From the NCBI GenBank assembly GCA_024398135.1, contig CP073750.1, positions 372,001-436,000 on the forward strand: a stretch of 64,000 nt of DNA, given 5' to 3'. Source of the stretch: a bacterium SCSIO 12643. Lineage in GTDB: Bacteria > Bacteroidota > Bacteroidia > Flavobacteriales_G > Salibacteraceae. A program made the position numbers and the translations under genes. The notes under the pieces are model-generated. The model was not told where the DNA came from. It saw only the letters and a program-made list of their open reading frames with translations, and did not search any database. The stretch's first letter is position 1, and each line of letters opens with the position of its first letter. Positions 55,585 through 64,000 of this stretch are shown piece by piece.

Positions 55585-56220
55585 TTAGTTTAATTCAGCA
55601 TGCAATCCATTTTGCACGGCATAAATCACTAATCCAGCTGTGTTTTTTAAACCCAATTTACTCATCAGGTTCTTTCTATGGGTTAAAACAGTATGTACAG
55701 ATAAAAACATTTCTTCTGCAATCTGTTTATTAGAATATCCTTGAGCAACCAATCCAATCACTTCCAACTCTCGCTTCGACAATTTAATCCCTTCACAAGT
55801 AAACGATTTTTGAGAATTCTCTTTGTCTATGACTTCAATCACCTTTCCACAAAAGAAACGTTCGCCTTTTAAGGTATAAGTCATCGAATCTGAAATCTCC
55901 TGAAAGTCGCATGAATATAATAAGTGACCATCAATTCCATTTTTGATGTATCGCATTACACTCGTTCGCTCCGGTCTATCTGTAATTCCTATCACCTTAA
56001 TATCCGGTAAAGTGTTCATGATCAGCTCCACATCACTTTCCACAATTAAAGGAGAAGAATAATTAATAAACAAAATATCCGGAGATGCGTTTACTAACAT
56101 AGGAATCAGTTCTCCACTATTTTCAGCTTCACCTACAAGAGATGCTCCCGGAACCTTATGGATAACAGATTTTAAACCTTCTCGTACTAAAAAACTACTT
56201 TCGGCAATAAAAACTTTCAC
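55585..56220 (-). CDS. LuxR/NarL-type regulator with degenerate receiver
   Basis: 211 residues: receiver-like domain (1-120) and LuxR helix-turn-helix (LSKRELEVIGLVAQGYSNKQIAEEMF..). The phospho-acceptor position is N53 (ILFINYSSP), the acidic pair is replaced by A6-E7-S8, and the switch lysine position reads HLLYSCD. So it probably cannot be phosphorylated, and acts constitutively or via a ligand. Upstream of flavodoxin in a two-gene operon; an iron or redox link is inference. Confidence 0.9.
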   Translation of the reverse strand: MKVFIAESSFLVREGLKSVIHKVPGASLVGEAENSGELIPMLVNASPDILFINYSSPLIVESDVELIMNTLPDIKVIGITDRPERTSVMRYIKNGIDGHLLYSCDFQEISDSMTYTLKGERFFCGKVIEVIDKENSQKSFTCEGIKLSKRELEVIGLVAQGYSNKQIAEEMFLSVHTVLTHRKNLMSKLGLKNTAGLVIYAVQNGLHAELN

Positions 56221-56251
56221 GACTCACTATTTAGAATAATTCTTAATAACG

Positions 56252-56283
56252 CAAATGTAATTTTTTTACAGATACAAACACAA
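56252..56283 (-). promoter_or_regulatory. Promoter of the regulator-flavodoxin operon
   Basis: Minus strand: TTG (plus CAA 56281-56283), 21-base spacer, TACATTTG (plus 56252-56259). Confidence 0.75.
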
Positions 56284-56361
56284 AAAGAAATGATGATAAA
56301 AATCAGTTTTTAGTAGCAGGCAAAAATTTACTATTTTGCACACTCCTTAAAACGTTACATT

Positions 56362-56901
56362 ATGTGGAAAAACGCATTTCTTTTTATCCTGATTTCCAGC
56401 TTTTTTACCTTTCAATCATGTAAAAAGTCATCTGGTGATGGCGGAACTCCTCCTACTCCGATAAACAACCATATTTCATTTAAGGTAAACCAAACTCCGG
56501 TTGAAGCAAAATTCAAAGTAATTCTTCAGGATCAGATTTTCAATGCGTATTTCGTTAAGGACCAAACCATAGAAATGCAAAGACTGGTGGAAAACGGAAA
56601 TCCACAGCGTTTGATCTTTAAAGTAGAACGTATCGATTTGGAAAACATTGATTTTCCACATGTGGTAAAATACAGTTTACTTCAAACAGAATCTTCGGTT
56701 TCTGTTACTTATGTGGATGCAAACAATGTCCCATATGGTTCAAATACTTCTAACCCGGATGATTTTGTACTTACGGTAAATGGATATGACAATAAAGTAC
56801 TCAATTGCTCTTTTGAAGGCTCATTATATGCTGCGGATCCAACACAAACTCCAGCGGTAATTTCGGAAGGTACTTTAAATCTGGAATTGGTCGAATATTA
56901 A
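56362..56901 (+). CDS. Hypothetical lipoprotein
   Basis: 179 residues, lipobox TFQSC, followed by a Gly/Pro linker and a beta-rich domain of about 140 residues without recognised motif (ends NLELVEY). Likely an outer-membrane lipoprotein of the 'DUF-like' sandwich kind frequent in Bacteroidota. Alone between the regulator and folE. Confidence 0.75.
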   Translation: MWKNAFLFILISSFFTFQSCKKSSGDGGTPPTPINNHISFKVNQTPVEAKFKVILQDQIFNAYFVKDQTIEMQRLVENGNPQRLIFKVERIDLENIDFPHVVKYSLLQTESSVSVTYVDANNVPYGSNTSNPDDFVLTVNGYDNKVLNCSFEGSLYAADPTQTPAVISEGTLNLELVEY

Positions 56902-57022
56902 TTCTTCCTATACGTCTTTAACAAAAGAATATATCTTTTTCCGCTCCCACATCTTATATATAGGTTAACTTTGTCCGCTAAATTTGGAGTGACTATAGTG
57001 TTACTCACAACCATTTAAAAGG

Positions 57023-57691
57023 ATGAAATATAAAGAAAATCTAATGGATGAAATGGGTGATGCTCATGCTTCATCTTCTTCAGAAACTCCATTGCGCGCA
57101 GACGCTTTTGACTTACAACCAAAAGAGAAGAAAGAAATTATTGAAAAGCATTTCTTTAAAATCATGGAGACCCTTGGATTGGATATGACCGATGATAGTT
57201 TGAAAGGAACGCCTCATCGGGTTTCTAAAATGTTTGTCAACGAAATCTTTAGCGGATTAGATCCTGCGAATAAGCCAAAGATGTCTACCTTCAGTAATAA
57301 GTACGATTACAACAAAATGTTGGTAGAAAAGCATATTTCAGTCAATTCTACCTGTGAACATCACTTCTTACCAATCGTTGGAAAAGCGCATGTTGCATAC
57401 ATTTCTACAGGTAAAGTGATTGGTTTATCAAAAATCAATCGTATCGTAGATTATTATTCCAGAAGACCTCAGGTTCAGGAGAGGCTGACTATTCAGATCA
57501 TGGAAGAACTGAAAAAAGCTTTGGATACGGATTCTGTTGCGGTAATTATTGAAGCACAACATCTATGTGTTACCAGTAGAGGTATTACAGATAGAACCAG
57601 TACTACTGTAACGGTAGAATACAGTGGTGAATTCAAGAAAGAAGACATTAAAGCTGAATTCTTAAAATACATTGGAGATGGTATCAACTAA
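57023..57691 (+). CDS. folE: GTP cyclohydrolase I
   Basis: 222 residues. Zinc ligands C111 and H114 (CEHHFLPIVG) and C182 (CVTSRGI); substrate site SRRPQVQERLTIQI. First step of tetrahydrofolate (or pterin) synthesis: GTP to dihydroneopterin triphosphate. Two -7 boxes precede it (TAACTTTG 56966-56973, TAAATTTG 56979-56986). The next small gene overlaps its end. Confidence 0.95.
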   Translation: MKYKENLMDEMGDAHASSSSETPLRADAFDLQPKEKKEIIEKHFFKIMETLGLDMTDDSLKGTPHRVSKMFVNEIFSGLDPANKPKMSTFSNKYDYNKMLVEKHISVNSTCEHHFLPIVGKAHVAYISTGKVIGLSKINRIVDYYSRRPQVQERLTIQIMEELKKALDTDSVAVIIEAQHLCVTSRGITDRTSTTVTVEYSGEFKKEDIKAEFLKYIGDGIN

Positions 57692-57920
57692 AACAAACTT
57701 TCACTTTGAAGATTTAATCATTAAAACTTTAAAGGAACGAAAAGATCTTATTGGTACTGATCCTGGTACAGATGCTTTGGTTAAATTCCTGGTGGAGATT
57801 AGAGAAAGTGCTCGAAAAAATGAAAACTATGAGGCCTATGAACACATCACGAGTGCCTTTGAAAATGAGCTTTCCATCCAATTAAAGGAAGAAACCAGAA
57901 TTACGGCTTTCAAAAAATAG
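57678..57920 (+). CDS. Small protein overlapping folE
   Basis: 80 residues from ATG 57678 (or 82 from 57672), overlapping the end of folE in another frame. Helical and charged (LVKFLVEIRESARKNENYEAYEHITSAFENEL), no signal or known motif. The overlap suggests co-translation. Function unknown. Confidence 0.65.
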   Translation: MVSTKTNFHFEDLIIKTLKERKDLIGTDPGTDALVKFLVEIRESARKNENYEAYEHITSAFENELSIQLKEETRITAFKK

Positions 57921-58060
57921 TCGTGAAAATGTCAAAAGAGGACATATTGGTCGATTAGTTTTGACCAGTTCTAATTTTGAACATATATTTACGCGGTTCG
58001 AAATTCACACCAATGCTACGAAGCGTATTCAAGTTTCGGACACATAAGTAATATTGTTTG

Positions 58061-58075
58061 TAACCATTATGGTTA
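58061..58075. repeat. 15-bp palindrome before the 58103 gene
   Basis: TAACCAT-T-ATGGTTA, a perfect dyad 27 bases before the ATG; operator or leader hairpin. The rest of 57921-58060 shows nothing recognisable. Confidence 0.5.
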
Positions 58076-58102
58076 TAAATTCAAACGTATCAATATATTT
58101 TA

Positions 58103-60793
58103 ATGAAAATATCTAAGTTATTTTTTGCGTCCGTTCTGACAGCAACGTTTATTTCATGTGCGCATAATGAGACTAAAGAATTATCCAAACATGAAGCTAC
58201 AGTATTAGGGCGCGCGGAGTTTCAGTTTGAAAGATTAAAAGATCCTGCTACCGGTCAAATTCCGGAAAATATTAGAATGCGTGAATTGGCATTCGCATCA
58301 AGTGTTCCAAAAACTTTTTCTAAAAACGCCAGAGCCAGTGCTCAGGAGTTTATTCCTATCGGGCCAAGAAATGTGGGAGGAAGAACACGAGCTATTTCTT
58401 TTCATAAAGACAATCCCAATATCATTTTAGCCGGAGGTGTTTCCGGAGGAATGTGGCGTAGTACCGATTTCGGTCAATCTTGGGAACGTGTAACTAACTA
58501 TGAAGATCAATCTGCTGTTTCTTGTGTGATTCAGGATCAAAGACCAGGTAAATCAAATGTTTTCTATTACGGTTCAGGAGAATCTGTAGGAAACTCAGCC
58601 AGTAAAAGTTTCTCTGCAAACTATTATGGTAGCGGAATGTATAAATCTGTAGACCATGGAGCTACCTGGACGCATATTGCTTCTACGGCAGCATTGGTTC
58701 AAAAACGTACAGAATGGAGCTATATCTATAATATCGCTATTGATAATTCGCGTACGGATAAAGATATTTTATATGCCGCAACTTCTAACGGTATTCGCAG
58801 AAGTGAGGATGATGGCCAAACCTGGACATTAGTTTTAGGGGGAAATTCCGGGGCAGATTATACCAATGTAGTATTGACCAGTACCGGAGTTTGTTATGCA
58901 ACTATTAGCGGAACCGGAAGTTCTCCAGGTTTCTGGCGTTCGGATGATGGAACCAACTGGACCAACATTTCCCCTGCAGATCTTCCACCAAATCACCAAC
59001 GTACCTTAATGGCTATTGCTCCGAGCAATGAAAACACGGTGTATTTCTATTCTGCGACACCTAACTCAGGTTCTTCTGATGTCACTTTCTGGAAGTATAG
59101 CTACGTTTCAGGTAATGGAAGTGGCGCTGGTGGCCAATGGAATAACAGAACAAATAATTTACCTCCTGTAAACGGATATAGCTTAAATACGCAAGGTTCT
59201 TATTGTATGAGTTTAGCTGTAAAGCCTGACAACGAAAACATGGTTTTCTTGGGTGGCACCAATCTTTTCCGTTCCAACAATGCTTTCTCAAACAATTCGA
59301 GTATGAGACAGTTGGGAGGGTATGATGCTGATGGGTATTCTAACTTCGATTACTATCAGGATAACCAACATCCGGATCAACAAAGTTTAGCTTTCAATCC
59401 ACACAACCCGAATGAACTATTGGCGGGTACTGACGGTGGATTACACTTCACTACAAATCCTACTGGATCAAAAGTGGTATGGCAAAGCTTTAACAAAGGG
59501 TATCAAACCACACAATTTTATGGAATTGCAATTGATCACCAATTAGAAACTGAAATTGTATGTTCGGGTTATCAGGATAATGGTAGTTGGTGGACCAACT
59601 CTGCGGACACCAATACAGATTGGTTATTTACACTAGGTGCGGATGGCTCCTATTGTGCAAAGCAAAACGGACAAGACAATTATTATTTCTCTTCTCAATA
59701 TGGTAACATTCGTAGAATCAAATTGAATGCGAATGGTGATGTACTTTCAAGAAGAAGCGCAAATCCTCAGGGCTTAAGTGGAGGTTACTTATTTGTACAC
59801 CCATTTATCTTAGATCCTTCGGATAACAACCGTATGTACTTACCAAATGACAATACAGTTTGGAGAAATAGCAACTTAAATGCAATTGATAACAATCAGT
59901 ATTTATGGACGCAAATTGCGACTCTTCCTGTAACGAATGACATTACAGCAATTGCTGCTTCTAAAAGTTCTCCGGGTATTGTTTATGTAGGAACACGTAA
60001 TAGAAAGATCTATAAAATTGAAGACAATGGTTCTTCAAATGCAACCATTACAGATTTAACTACGGGTATTTCTTCCGGAACTTATACTTCTTGTATTGCG
60101 GTTGATCCGGATGATGCAGATAAGATTCTAGTTGTATACTCTAACTACAACGTTATTAGTATTTGGTACACTGAAGATGGTGGTAGCAACTGGAGTAATG
60201 TAGAAGGAAACTTAAAAGGAAATACCGATGCAGGTGTACCACCTCAATTGGATTACATTGGCGATGGACCTTCCTTCAGATGGGCTAGATTTATCAAAAC
60301 CGATAATGGTTCTTCTGTATTGATTGGAACATCTATTGGTCTATTCGCTACGCCTACTCTGGATGGAGCAAATACAGAATGGATCCAACAAGCTTCTGAT
60401 GTTGTAGGTAACGTGGTTATTGAGCAAATTGATTACCGTGAAAGTGATGGATTCTGTGTGGTAGGAACACATGGTGCCGGAGCTTATAAGACTTATTTTA
60501 AAAACAACTGGGATATTACTTCTGTAGAAAATGTAGAAACTGATAAATTGAATGTTTCAGTATATCCAAATCCAGTAGTTTCTAATGCATGGGTAGCATT
60601 TAATTTAGATGCTCCTGAAGAAATTAGAATTGACTTAATGAATGCAAACGGACAAATTGTTCAAACGAAATATACGCAAGGCGTAAATGGTGAAAATAAA
60701 GTTGAATTGAATTTATCTGACATGGCACAAGGTGTGTATTATGTAAGATTGAATTCTCAATATGGTAACTTTACAAAGACCATTATCAAATAA
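58103..60793 (+). CDS. Large secreted BNR/sortilin-like propeller protein, T9SS cargo
   Basis: 896 residues. N-terminal export signal ending FISCAHNE (possible lipobox), a linker, then a beta-propeller with Asp-box/BNR-type units such as SGGMWRSTDFGQSWERV, GMYKSVDHGATWTHI and GIRRSEDDGQTWTLV, resembling VPS10/sortilin and xyloglucanase propellers, and a type A sorting domain from SVYPNPVVSNAW. Function probably glycan binding or matrix; no catalytic Asp pair can be assigned. Ends with its own terminator. Confidence 0.9.
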   Translation: MKISKLFFASVLTATFISCAHNETKELSKHEATVLGRAEFQFERLKDPATGQIPENIRMRELAFASSVPKTFSKNARASAQEFIPIGPRNVGGRTRAISFHKDNPNIILAGGVSGGMWRSTDFGQSWERVTNYEDQSAVSCVIQDQRPGKSNVFYYGSGESVGNSASKSFSANYYGSGMYKSVDHGATWTHIASTAALVQKRTEWSYIYNIAIDNSRTDKDILYAATSNGIRRSEDDGQTWTLVLGGNSGADYTNVVLTSTGVCYATISGTGSSPGFWRSDDGTNWTNISPADLPPNHQRTLMAIAPSNENTVYFYSATPNSGSSDVTFWKYSYVSGNGSGAGGQWNNRTNNLPPVNGYSLNTQGSYCMSLAVKPDNENMVFLGGTNLFRSNNAFSNNSSMRQLGGYDADGYSNFDYYQDNQHPDQQSLAFNPHNPNELLAGTDGGLHFTTNPTGSKVVWQSFNKGYQTTQFYGIAIDHQLETEIVCSGYQDNGSWWTNSADTNTDWLFTLGADGSYCAKQNGQDNYYFSSQYGNIRRIKLNANGDVLSRRSANPQGLSGGYLFVHPFILDPSDNNRMYLPNDNTVWRNSNLNAIDNNQYLWTQIATLPVTNDITAIAASKSSPGIVYVGTRNRKIYKIEDNGSSNATITDLTTGISSGTYTSCIAVDPDDADKILVVYSNYNVISIWYTEDGGSNWSNVEGNLKGNTDAGVPPQLDYIGDGPSFRWARFIKTDNGSSVLIGTSIGLFATPTLDGANTEWIQQASDVVGNVVIEQIDYRESDGFCVVGTHGAGAYKTYFKNNWDITSVENVETDKLNVSVYPNPVVSNAWVAFNLDAPEEIRIDLMNANGQIVQTKYTQGVNGENKVELNLSDMAQGVYYVRLNSQYGNFTKTIIK

Positions 60794-60810
60794 AGGCGTT
60801 ATTACCTGAG

Positions 60811-60847
60811 AAAAGGGCGAGTTTCATTTTTGATCTCGCCCTTTTTT
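60811..60847 (+). terminator. Terminator of the 58103 gene
   Basis: AAGGGCGAG (60813-60821) pairs with CTCGCCCTT (60835-60843), then a T run. Confidence 0.9.
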
Positions 60848-60867
60848 ATGCGCTAAAGTTTAGACAT

Positions 60868-60904
60868 AAAAAAATCCCTTAGCATTTCTGCTAAGGGATT
60901 TTTA
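60868..60904 (-). terminator. sucC terminator
   Basis: ATCCCTTAGCA (60874-60884) pairs with TGCTAAGGGAT (60889-60899), A tract on the left and T tract on the right, able to work on both strands. Confidence 0.9.
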
Positions 60905-60923
60905 TTTGAATATGTTTAACGGA

Positions 60924-62111
60924 TTAAACCGCTTCTCTTACTCTATCTGCAGCATCTTGCAATGTAATTGCAGACGTTACCTGAAGTCCTGAGTTATCGA
61001 TCAATGCTTTTGCTTCTTCAGCATTTGTACCTTGTAAACGAACGATTACCGGAACTTTGATGTCACCGATTGATTTGTATGCATCAATTACACCTTGCGC
61101 CACACGGTCACATCTTACGATACCTCCGAAGATGTTTACCAAAATAGCCTCAATCTTAGGATCTTTCAAGATCAAACGGAAAGCTTGCTCTACTCTTTGT
61201 GCATCAGCAGTACCACCTACATCAAGGAAGTTTGCCGGATTACCACCTGACATTTTAATAATGTCCATAGTAGCCATTGCCAAACCAGCTCCGTTTACCA
61301 TACAACCTACATTACCATCTAACTTCACGAAGTTCAATCCTACTTTGTCTGCTTCGTATTCCGCTGGATCTTCTTCAGTAACATCACGCATTTCAGCGAT
61401 GTCTTTATGACGGTACAATGCACTGTTATCAACAGTTACCTTAGAATCTACTGCGATGATGTTATCATCACTTGTTTTTAACACCGGATTGATTTCAAAT
61501 AATGAAGCATCAATACCTTCGTATGCTTTATATAATGAAGAAACGAATTTCACCATTTGCTTCATTGACTTTCCAGATAAACCTAAGTTAAAAGCGATTT
61601 TTCTAGCTTGAAAACCAGTTAAACCTACTTTAGGATCAATTTGCTCTGTAAAGATTCTTTCAGGAGTTTTTTCCGCAACAGCTTCAATATCCATACCTCC
61701 ATCCGGAGAATACATTACGATATTTCTACCTGCCTGACGGTCCATCATTACAGACATGTAATATTCTTCCGGCTCAGAATCACCAGGATAATATACATCC
61801 TGCGCTACCAATACTTTGCTTACCAATTTACCCTCTTTTGAAGTTTGAGGAGTAATTAAGTTCATACCGATGATGTTACCAGCGATCTCTTTTACTTCGT
61901 CAAGAGATTTTGCCAATTTAACACCGCCACCTTTACCACGGCCACCTGCGTGAATTTGCGCTTTGATTACCCACCAGTCGGTACCAGTAGTTTTGTTTAA
62001 TTCCTTCGCAGCCTCAACAGCTTCTTCAGGAGTATTTGCTACGATTCCTTCCTGGATCGCTACTCCGTAACTTTTCAAAAGGGACTTACCCTGATATTCA
62101 TGCAGATTCAT
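60924..62111 (-). CDS. sucC: Succinyl-CoA synthetase beta subunit (ADP-forming)
   Basis: 395 residues of ATP-grasp fold: NLHEYQGKSLLKSYGV, KAQIHAGGRGKGGGVKLAKS (nucleotide), and the CoA/phosphohistidine segments ANFLDVGGTADAQ and VNIFGGIVRCD. Citric-acid-cycle substrate-level phosphorylation. The alpha subunit gene is not adjacent, which is common in Bacteroidota. -7 box TACATTTG at 62150-62157 (minus strand). Confidence 0.96.
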   Translation of the reverse strand: MNLHEYQGKSLLKSYGVAIQEGIVANTPEEAVEAAKELNKTTGTDWWVIKAQIHAGGRGKGGGVKLAKSLDEVKEIAGNIIGMNLITPQTSKEGKLVSKVLVAQDVYYPGDSEPEEYYMSVMMDRQAGRNIVMYSPDGGMDIEAVAEKTPERIFTEQIDPKVGLTGFQARKIAFNLGLSGKSMKQMVKFVSSLYKAYEGIDASLFEINPVLKTSDDNIIAVDSKVTVDNSALYRHKDIAEMRDVTEEDPAEYEADKVGLNFVKLDGNVGCMVNGAGLAMATMDIIKMSGGNPANFLDVGGTADAQRVEQAFRLILKDPKIEAILVNIFGGIVRCDRVAQGVIDAYKSIGDIKVPVIVRLQGTNAEEAKALIDNSGLQVTSAITLQDAADRVREAV

Positions 62112-62314
62112 TGATATATCTTTAAAAAATTAGTTCAAATTTAAAGCCCCAAATGTAACATTTAATTGTAGAAAATACGGAGCTAAAAAACATCAATTTA
62201 AAAGGGCTTACTAACAATTGTTTAAACCATCTTTATTTAATTTATTCATCCTATTATTCCTTGCTTTAAATATAAAGTGGAATCCCGTATTTTCGCAGCA
62301 CCAAAAAAGAACGT

Positions 62315-62974
62315 ATGACCGTTATTGAAGCCAAAAACATTTATAAAAACTATGATGATTTACAAATTCTAAAGGGAATTGATTTGTCGATCAACAAAGG
62401 TGAAGTGGTTTCAATTGTCGGGGCATCCGGAGCGGGAAAAACTACGCTGTTACAAATTCTGGGAACACTGGATGCTGTAGATCAGGGAAGTTTAAAAATT
62501 ATGGATACCGAAGTCAGCCAATTAAAATCTAAAGCATTGGCCAAATTTCGAAATAAGAACATTGGTTTTGTATTTCAATTCCATCATTTATTGCCTGAAT
62601 TTACTGCATTAGAAAATGCGTCACTCCCACTCTACATTGCCGGATATTCCAGGTCAGAAGCAGCTAAGACAGCAACGGAATATTTGACTTTTATGGGACT
62701 GGAACATCGTTTGCACCATAAACCTTCAGAACTATCGGGCGGGGAACAACAAAGAGTAGCCGTAGCCAGATCGCTGGTTAATAAACCGGCTATTGTTTTT
62801 GCAGATGAACCTTCGGGAAACCTTGATTCAGCTTCTGCCCAAGAACTCCATCAATTGTTTTTTGATCTCCGCGATCGGTTTGATCAAACGTTTGTAATTG
62901 TAACCCATAACAACGAATTGGCCAATATGGCCGATCGTAAACTTTTGATTCAGGATGGTAAAATCAGCCAGTAA
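62315..62974 (+). CDS. lolD: ABC transporter ATPase, LolD-like
   Basis: 219 residues. Walker [10 protein letters not shown] (36-44), signature [15 protein letters not shown], Walker [13 protein letters not shown]. Sequence closest to LolD/MacB-type ATPases, which drive lipoprotein release or efflux through partner permeases not in the window. A -7-like TATTTTCG at 62288-62295. Confidence 0.88.
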   Translation: MTVIEAKNIYKNYDDLQILKGIDLSINKGEVVSIVGASGAGKTTLLQILGTLDAVDQGSLKIMDTEVSQLKSKALAKFRNKNIGFVFQFHHLLPEFTALENASLPLYIAGYSRSEAAKTATEYLTFMGLEHRLHHKPSELSGGEQQRVAVARSLVNKPAIVFADEPSGNLDSASAQELHQLFFDLRDRFDQTFVIVTHNNELANMADRKLLIQDGKISQ

Positions 62975-62982
62975 CCATTTCC

Positions 62983-63759
62983 ATGACGAAATCAGAATTA
63001 CAAGGCTTTTTAGATGAAAAAGCCGAATATTACGAAACCTTGAATTTTATCGAATCTGATCCCATTCAGATTCCACATCTCTTCTCAAAAAAAGAGGACA
63101 TTGAAATTTCTGGTTTTCTGGCGGCATCCATTGCCTGGGGCCAACGCAAAACAATCATTCGAAATGCCAGGTTTTTGATGGAACATATGGACATGGCTCC
63201 TTATGACTTCATTTCTCATTTCGAAGATTCTGATCTGGATGCTTTTGCGAACTTTAAACACCGTACGTTCAATTTTGACGATCTCAAAGGCTTCTTTACG
63301 GCACTGCAAAATATCTATCGGAATCATGGTGGGTTGGAATCTGTATTCGCCACCCATACCGAAGATATGGCAGCCAATATTTCTAACTTCAAAAAAGTAT
63401 TTTTTAAAGCTGAACATTTGCCACGTACCCACAAACATGTCTCCGATCCTTTAAAAGGTTCCGCAGCCAAACGCATCAATATGTATTTACGTTGGATGGT
63501 GCGTTCTGCAGATAAAGGGGTAGATTTTGGGATTTGGAATCAGGTGCAACCGCAACATTTGTATTTACCACTAGATGTGCATACGGCCAATGTATCCCGG
63601 CAGTTAGGTATTCTTAAACGGAAACAAAACGATTGGAAAGCCCTCAATGAGCTGATGACCCAACTACGATCTTACGATGCGACCGATCCGGTAAAATACG
63701 ATTTTGCTTTGTTTGGATTAGGAGTATTTGAAGGGTTTGGAAAACCCAAAGACAAATAA
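62983..63759 (+). CDS. TIGR02757-family protein
   Basis: 258 residues. Family landmarks: ASIAWGQRKTIIRNARFLM, MVRSADKGVDFGIW, and the C-terminal PLDVHTANVSRQLGI with DPVKYDFALFGLG. Conserved of unknown function in Bacteroidota and others, related in sequence type to HhH DNA-glycosylase folds by some annotations; that link is not shown here. Nine bases after lolD. Confidence 0.85.
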   Translation: MTKSELQGFLDEKAEYYETLNFIESDPIQIPHLFSKKEDIEISGFLAASIAWGQRKTIIRNARFLMEHMDMAPYDFISHFEDSDLDAFANFKHRTFNFDDLKGFFTALQNIYRNHGGLESVFATHTEDMAANISNFKKVFFKAEHLPRTHKHVSDPLKGSAAKRINMYLRWMVRSADKGVDFGIWNQVQPQHLYLPLDVHTANVSRQLGILKRKQNDWKALNELMTQLRSYDATDPVKYDFALFGLGVFEGFGKPKDK

Positions 63760-63768
63760 TAATTTAAA

Positions 63769-63799
63769 GACCTCTCCACGTCTGAAACGAAGAGAGGTC
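63769..63799. terminator. Probable terminator
   Basis: GACCTCTC (63769-63776) and GAGAGGTC (63792-63799) between convergent genes; T tracts are weak. Confidence 0.65.
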
Positions 63800-63806
63800 A
63801 ATTTCA

Positions 63807-64000
63807 TTATGCTCCTTTTAGCTGGTCAAACATTCCCGCAAGATCTTCGACATGCCAAATTTCAACTACTTTACCGTCCTCGACTTTTAGTAAATCATGT
63901 CCAACAAAGTTTACCATATTGTTGGTTGCAGGTACACCAAAAAACGCTCCGGTATGCTTTGCGGTCATTCTCCATCTCACAAAAACTTTATCATCTCCAA
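63807..64000 (-). CDS. SnoaL-like/ester-cyclase protein, 5' end outside window (partial)
   Basis: Open frame from the window edge to the stop at 63807-63809, about 64 residues: ...VFVRWRMTAKHTGAFFGVPA... and VEIWHVEDLAGMFDQLKGA at the end. This is the C-terminal half of a SnoaL-like polyketide-cyclase fold, where the WHVEDxxxMxxQL motif is typical. Function unknown. Confidence 0.78.
   Translation of the reverse strand, partial: GDDKVFVRWRMTAKHTGAFFGVPATNNMVNFVGHDLLKVEDGKVVEIWHVEDLAGMFDQLKGA

Noticed and set aside
57991-58010. GGTTCGAAATTC, resembling a tRNA T-loop
   Set aside because: No acceptor, D or anticodon arm can be folded around it.
61057-61410. Open frame opposite sucC
   Set aside because: Shadow of the sucC codon pattern; no recognisable protein.

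Overview
The window looks like chromosomal DNA from a marine-type member of the Bacteroidota (Flavobacteriales or a close relative). Visible reasons: AT-rich sequence; promoters of the TTG-N18-21-TAnnTTTG type instead of the E. coli -10/-35; very short leaders; at least five secreted proteins ending in a type IX secretion (T9SS) sorting domain; menaquinone genes; and several families typical of the phylum (DUF4199, SBBP/Cys-repeat proteins, DUF4369-TlpA, MbnP, YtxH/holin-like pairs). No rRNA, tRNA, transposase, integrase, prophage or CRISPR array was found. Nearly all the DNA is coding; the only gene-free stretch over 300 bases is 21324..21707.

Layout. 1-3.9 kb (minus): a truncated outer-membrane beta-barrel gene coupled to an M14 metallopeptidase, then an orphan OmpR-type regulator. 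4-11.9 kb (plus): a secreted M43 protease followed by menF-menD-menB, an FAH-family hydrolase, a rhomboid protease, a HAD phosphatase and a class IV aminotransferase, tightly packed with several ATGA overlaps. 12-19.8 kb: a T9SS cargo, a Crp/Fnr regulator, a soluble receiver-kinase hybrid, a threonine-dehydratase-like enzyme, an M23/LysM cell-wall hydrolase, two envelope proteins, fabI and a methyltransferase. 19.8-27.1 kb: a DUF4369-TlpA thiol-oxidoreductase gene split by an in-frame TAG, divergent from an MbnP/MbnH-type copper-protein pair, then a cold-shock gene and a minus-strand ChaN-DUF192-M1 aminopeptidase run.

27.3-36.7 kb: a large beta-propeller plus Cys-repeat T9SS protein, an acetyltransferase, an aminotransferase coupled to a heptose-kinase-like gene, structured intergenic hairpins, a two-repeat secreted protein and priA. 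36.8-42.3 kb: mostly small minus-strand genes (GyrI-like, HEAT, GNAT, DinB-like, Crp-like, YtxH/holin-like operon) divergent from a DtxR-family regulator and smpB. 42.3-47.3 kb (minus): a T9SS subtilase, a MORN-repeat protein and a DUF4199-GT2-GT2 group. 47.4-57.9 kb: lipid A deacylase, AsmA-like protein, exonuclease III, META lipoprotein, di-haem peroxidase, YqhD-like dehydrogenase, OsmC, flavodoxin with a pseudo-receiver regulator, and folE. 58.1-64 kb: a large T9SS BNR-repeat protein, sucC, lolD, a TIGR02757 protein and a truncated SnoaL-like gene.

Much of the content is housekeeping. The parts most worth a second look are the amber-interrupted thiol oxidoreductase beside the MbnP/MbnH pair with an inverted repeat between them, the receiver lacking its phospho-acceptor next to flavodoxin, two palindromes placed as operators (one on the -33 box of a peroxidase promoter, one between a DtxR-family gene and the YtxH operon), the exact 51-residue Cys repeat array, and the structured region after the heptose-kinase gene. 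No wholly new multi-gene system can be claimed from sequence alone.
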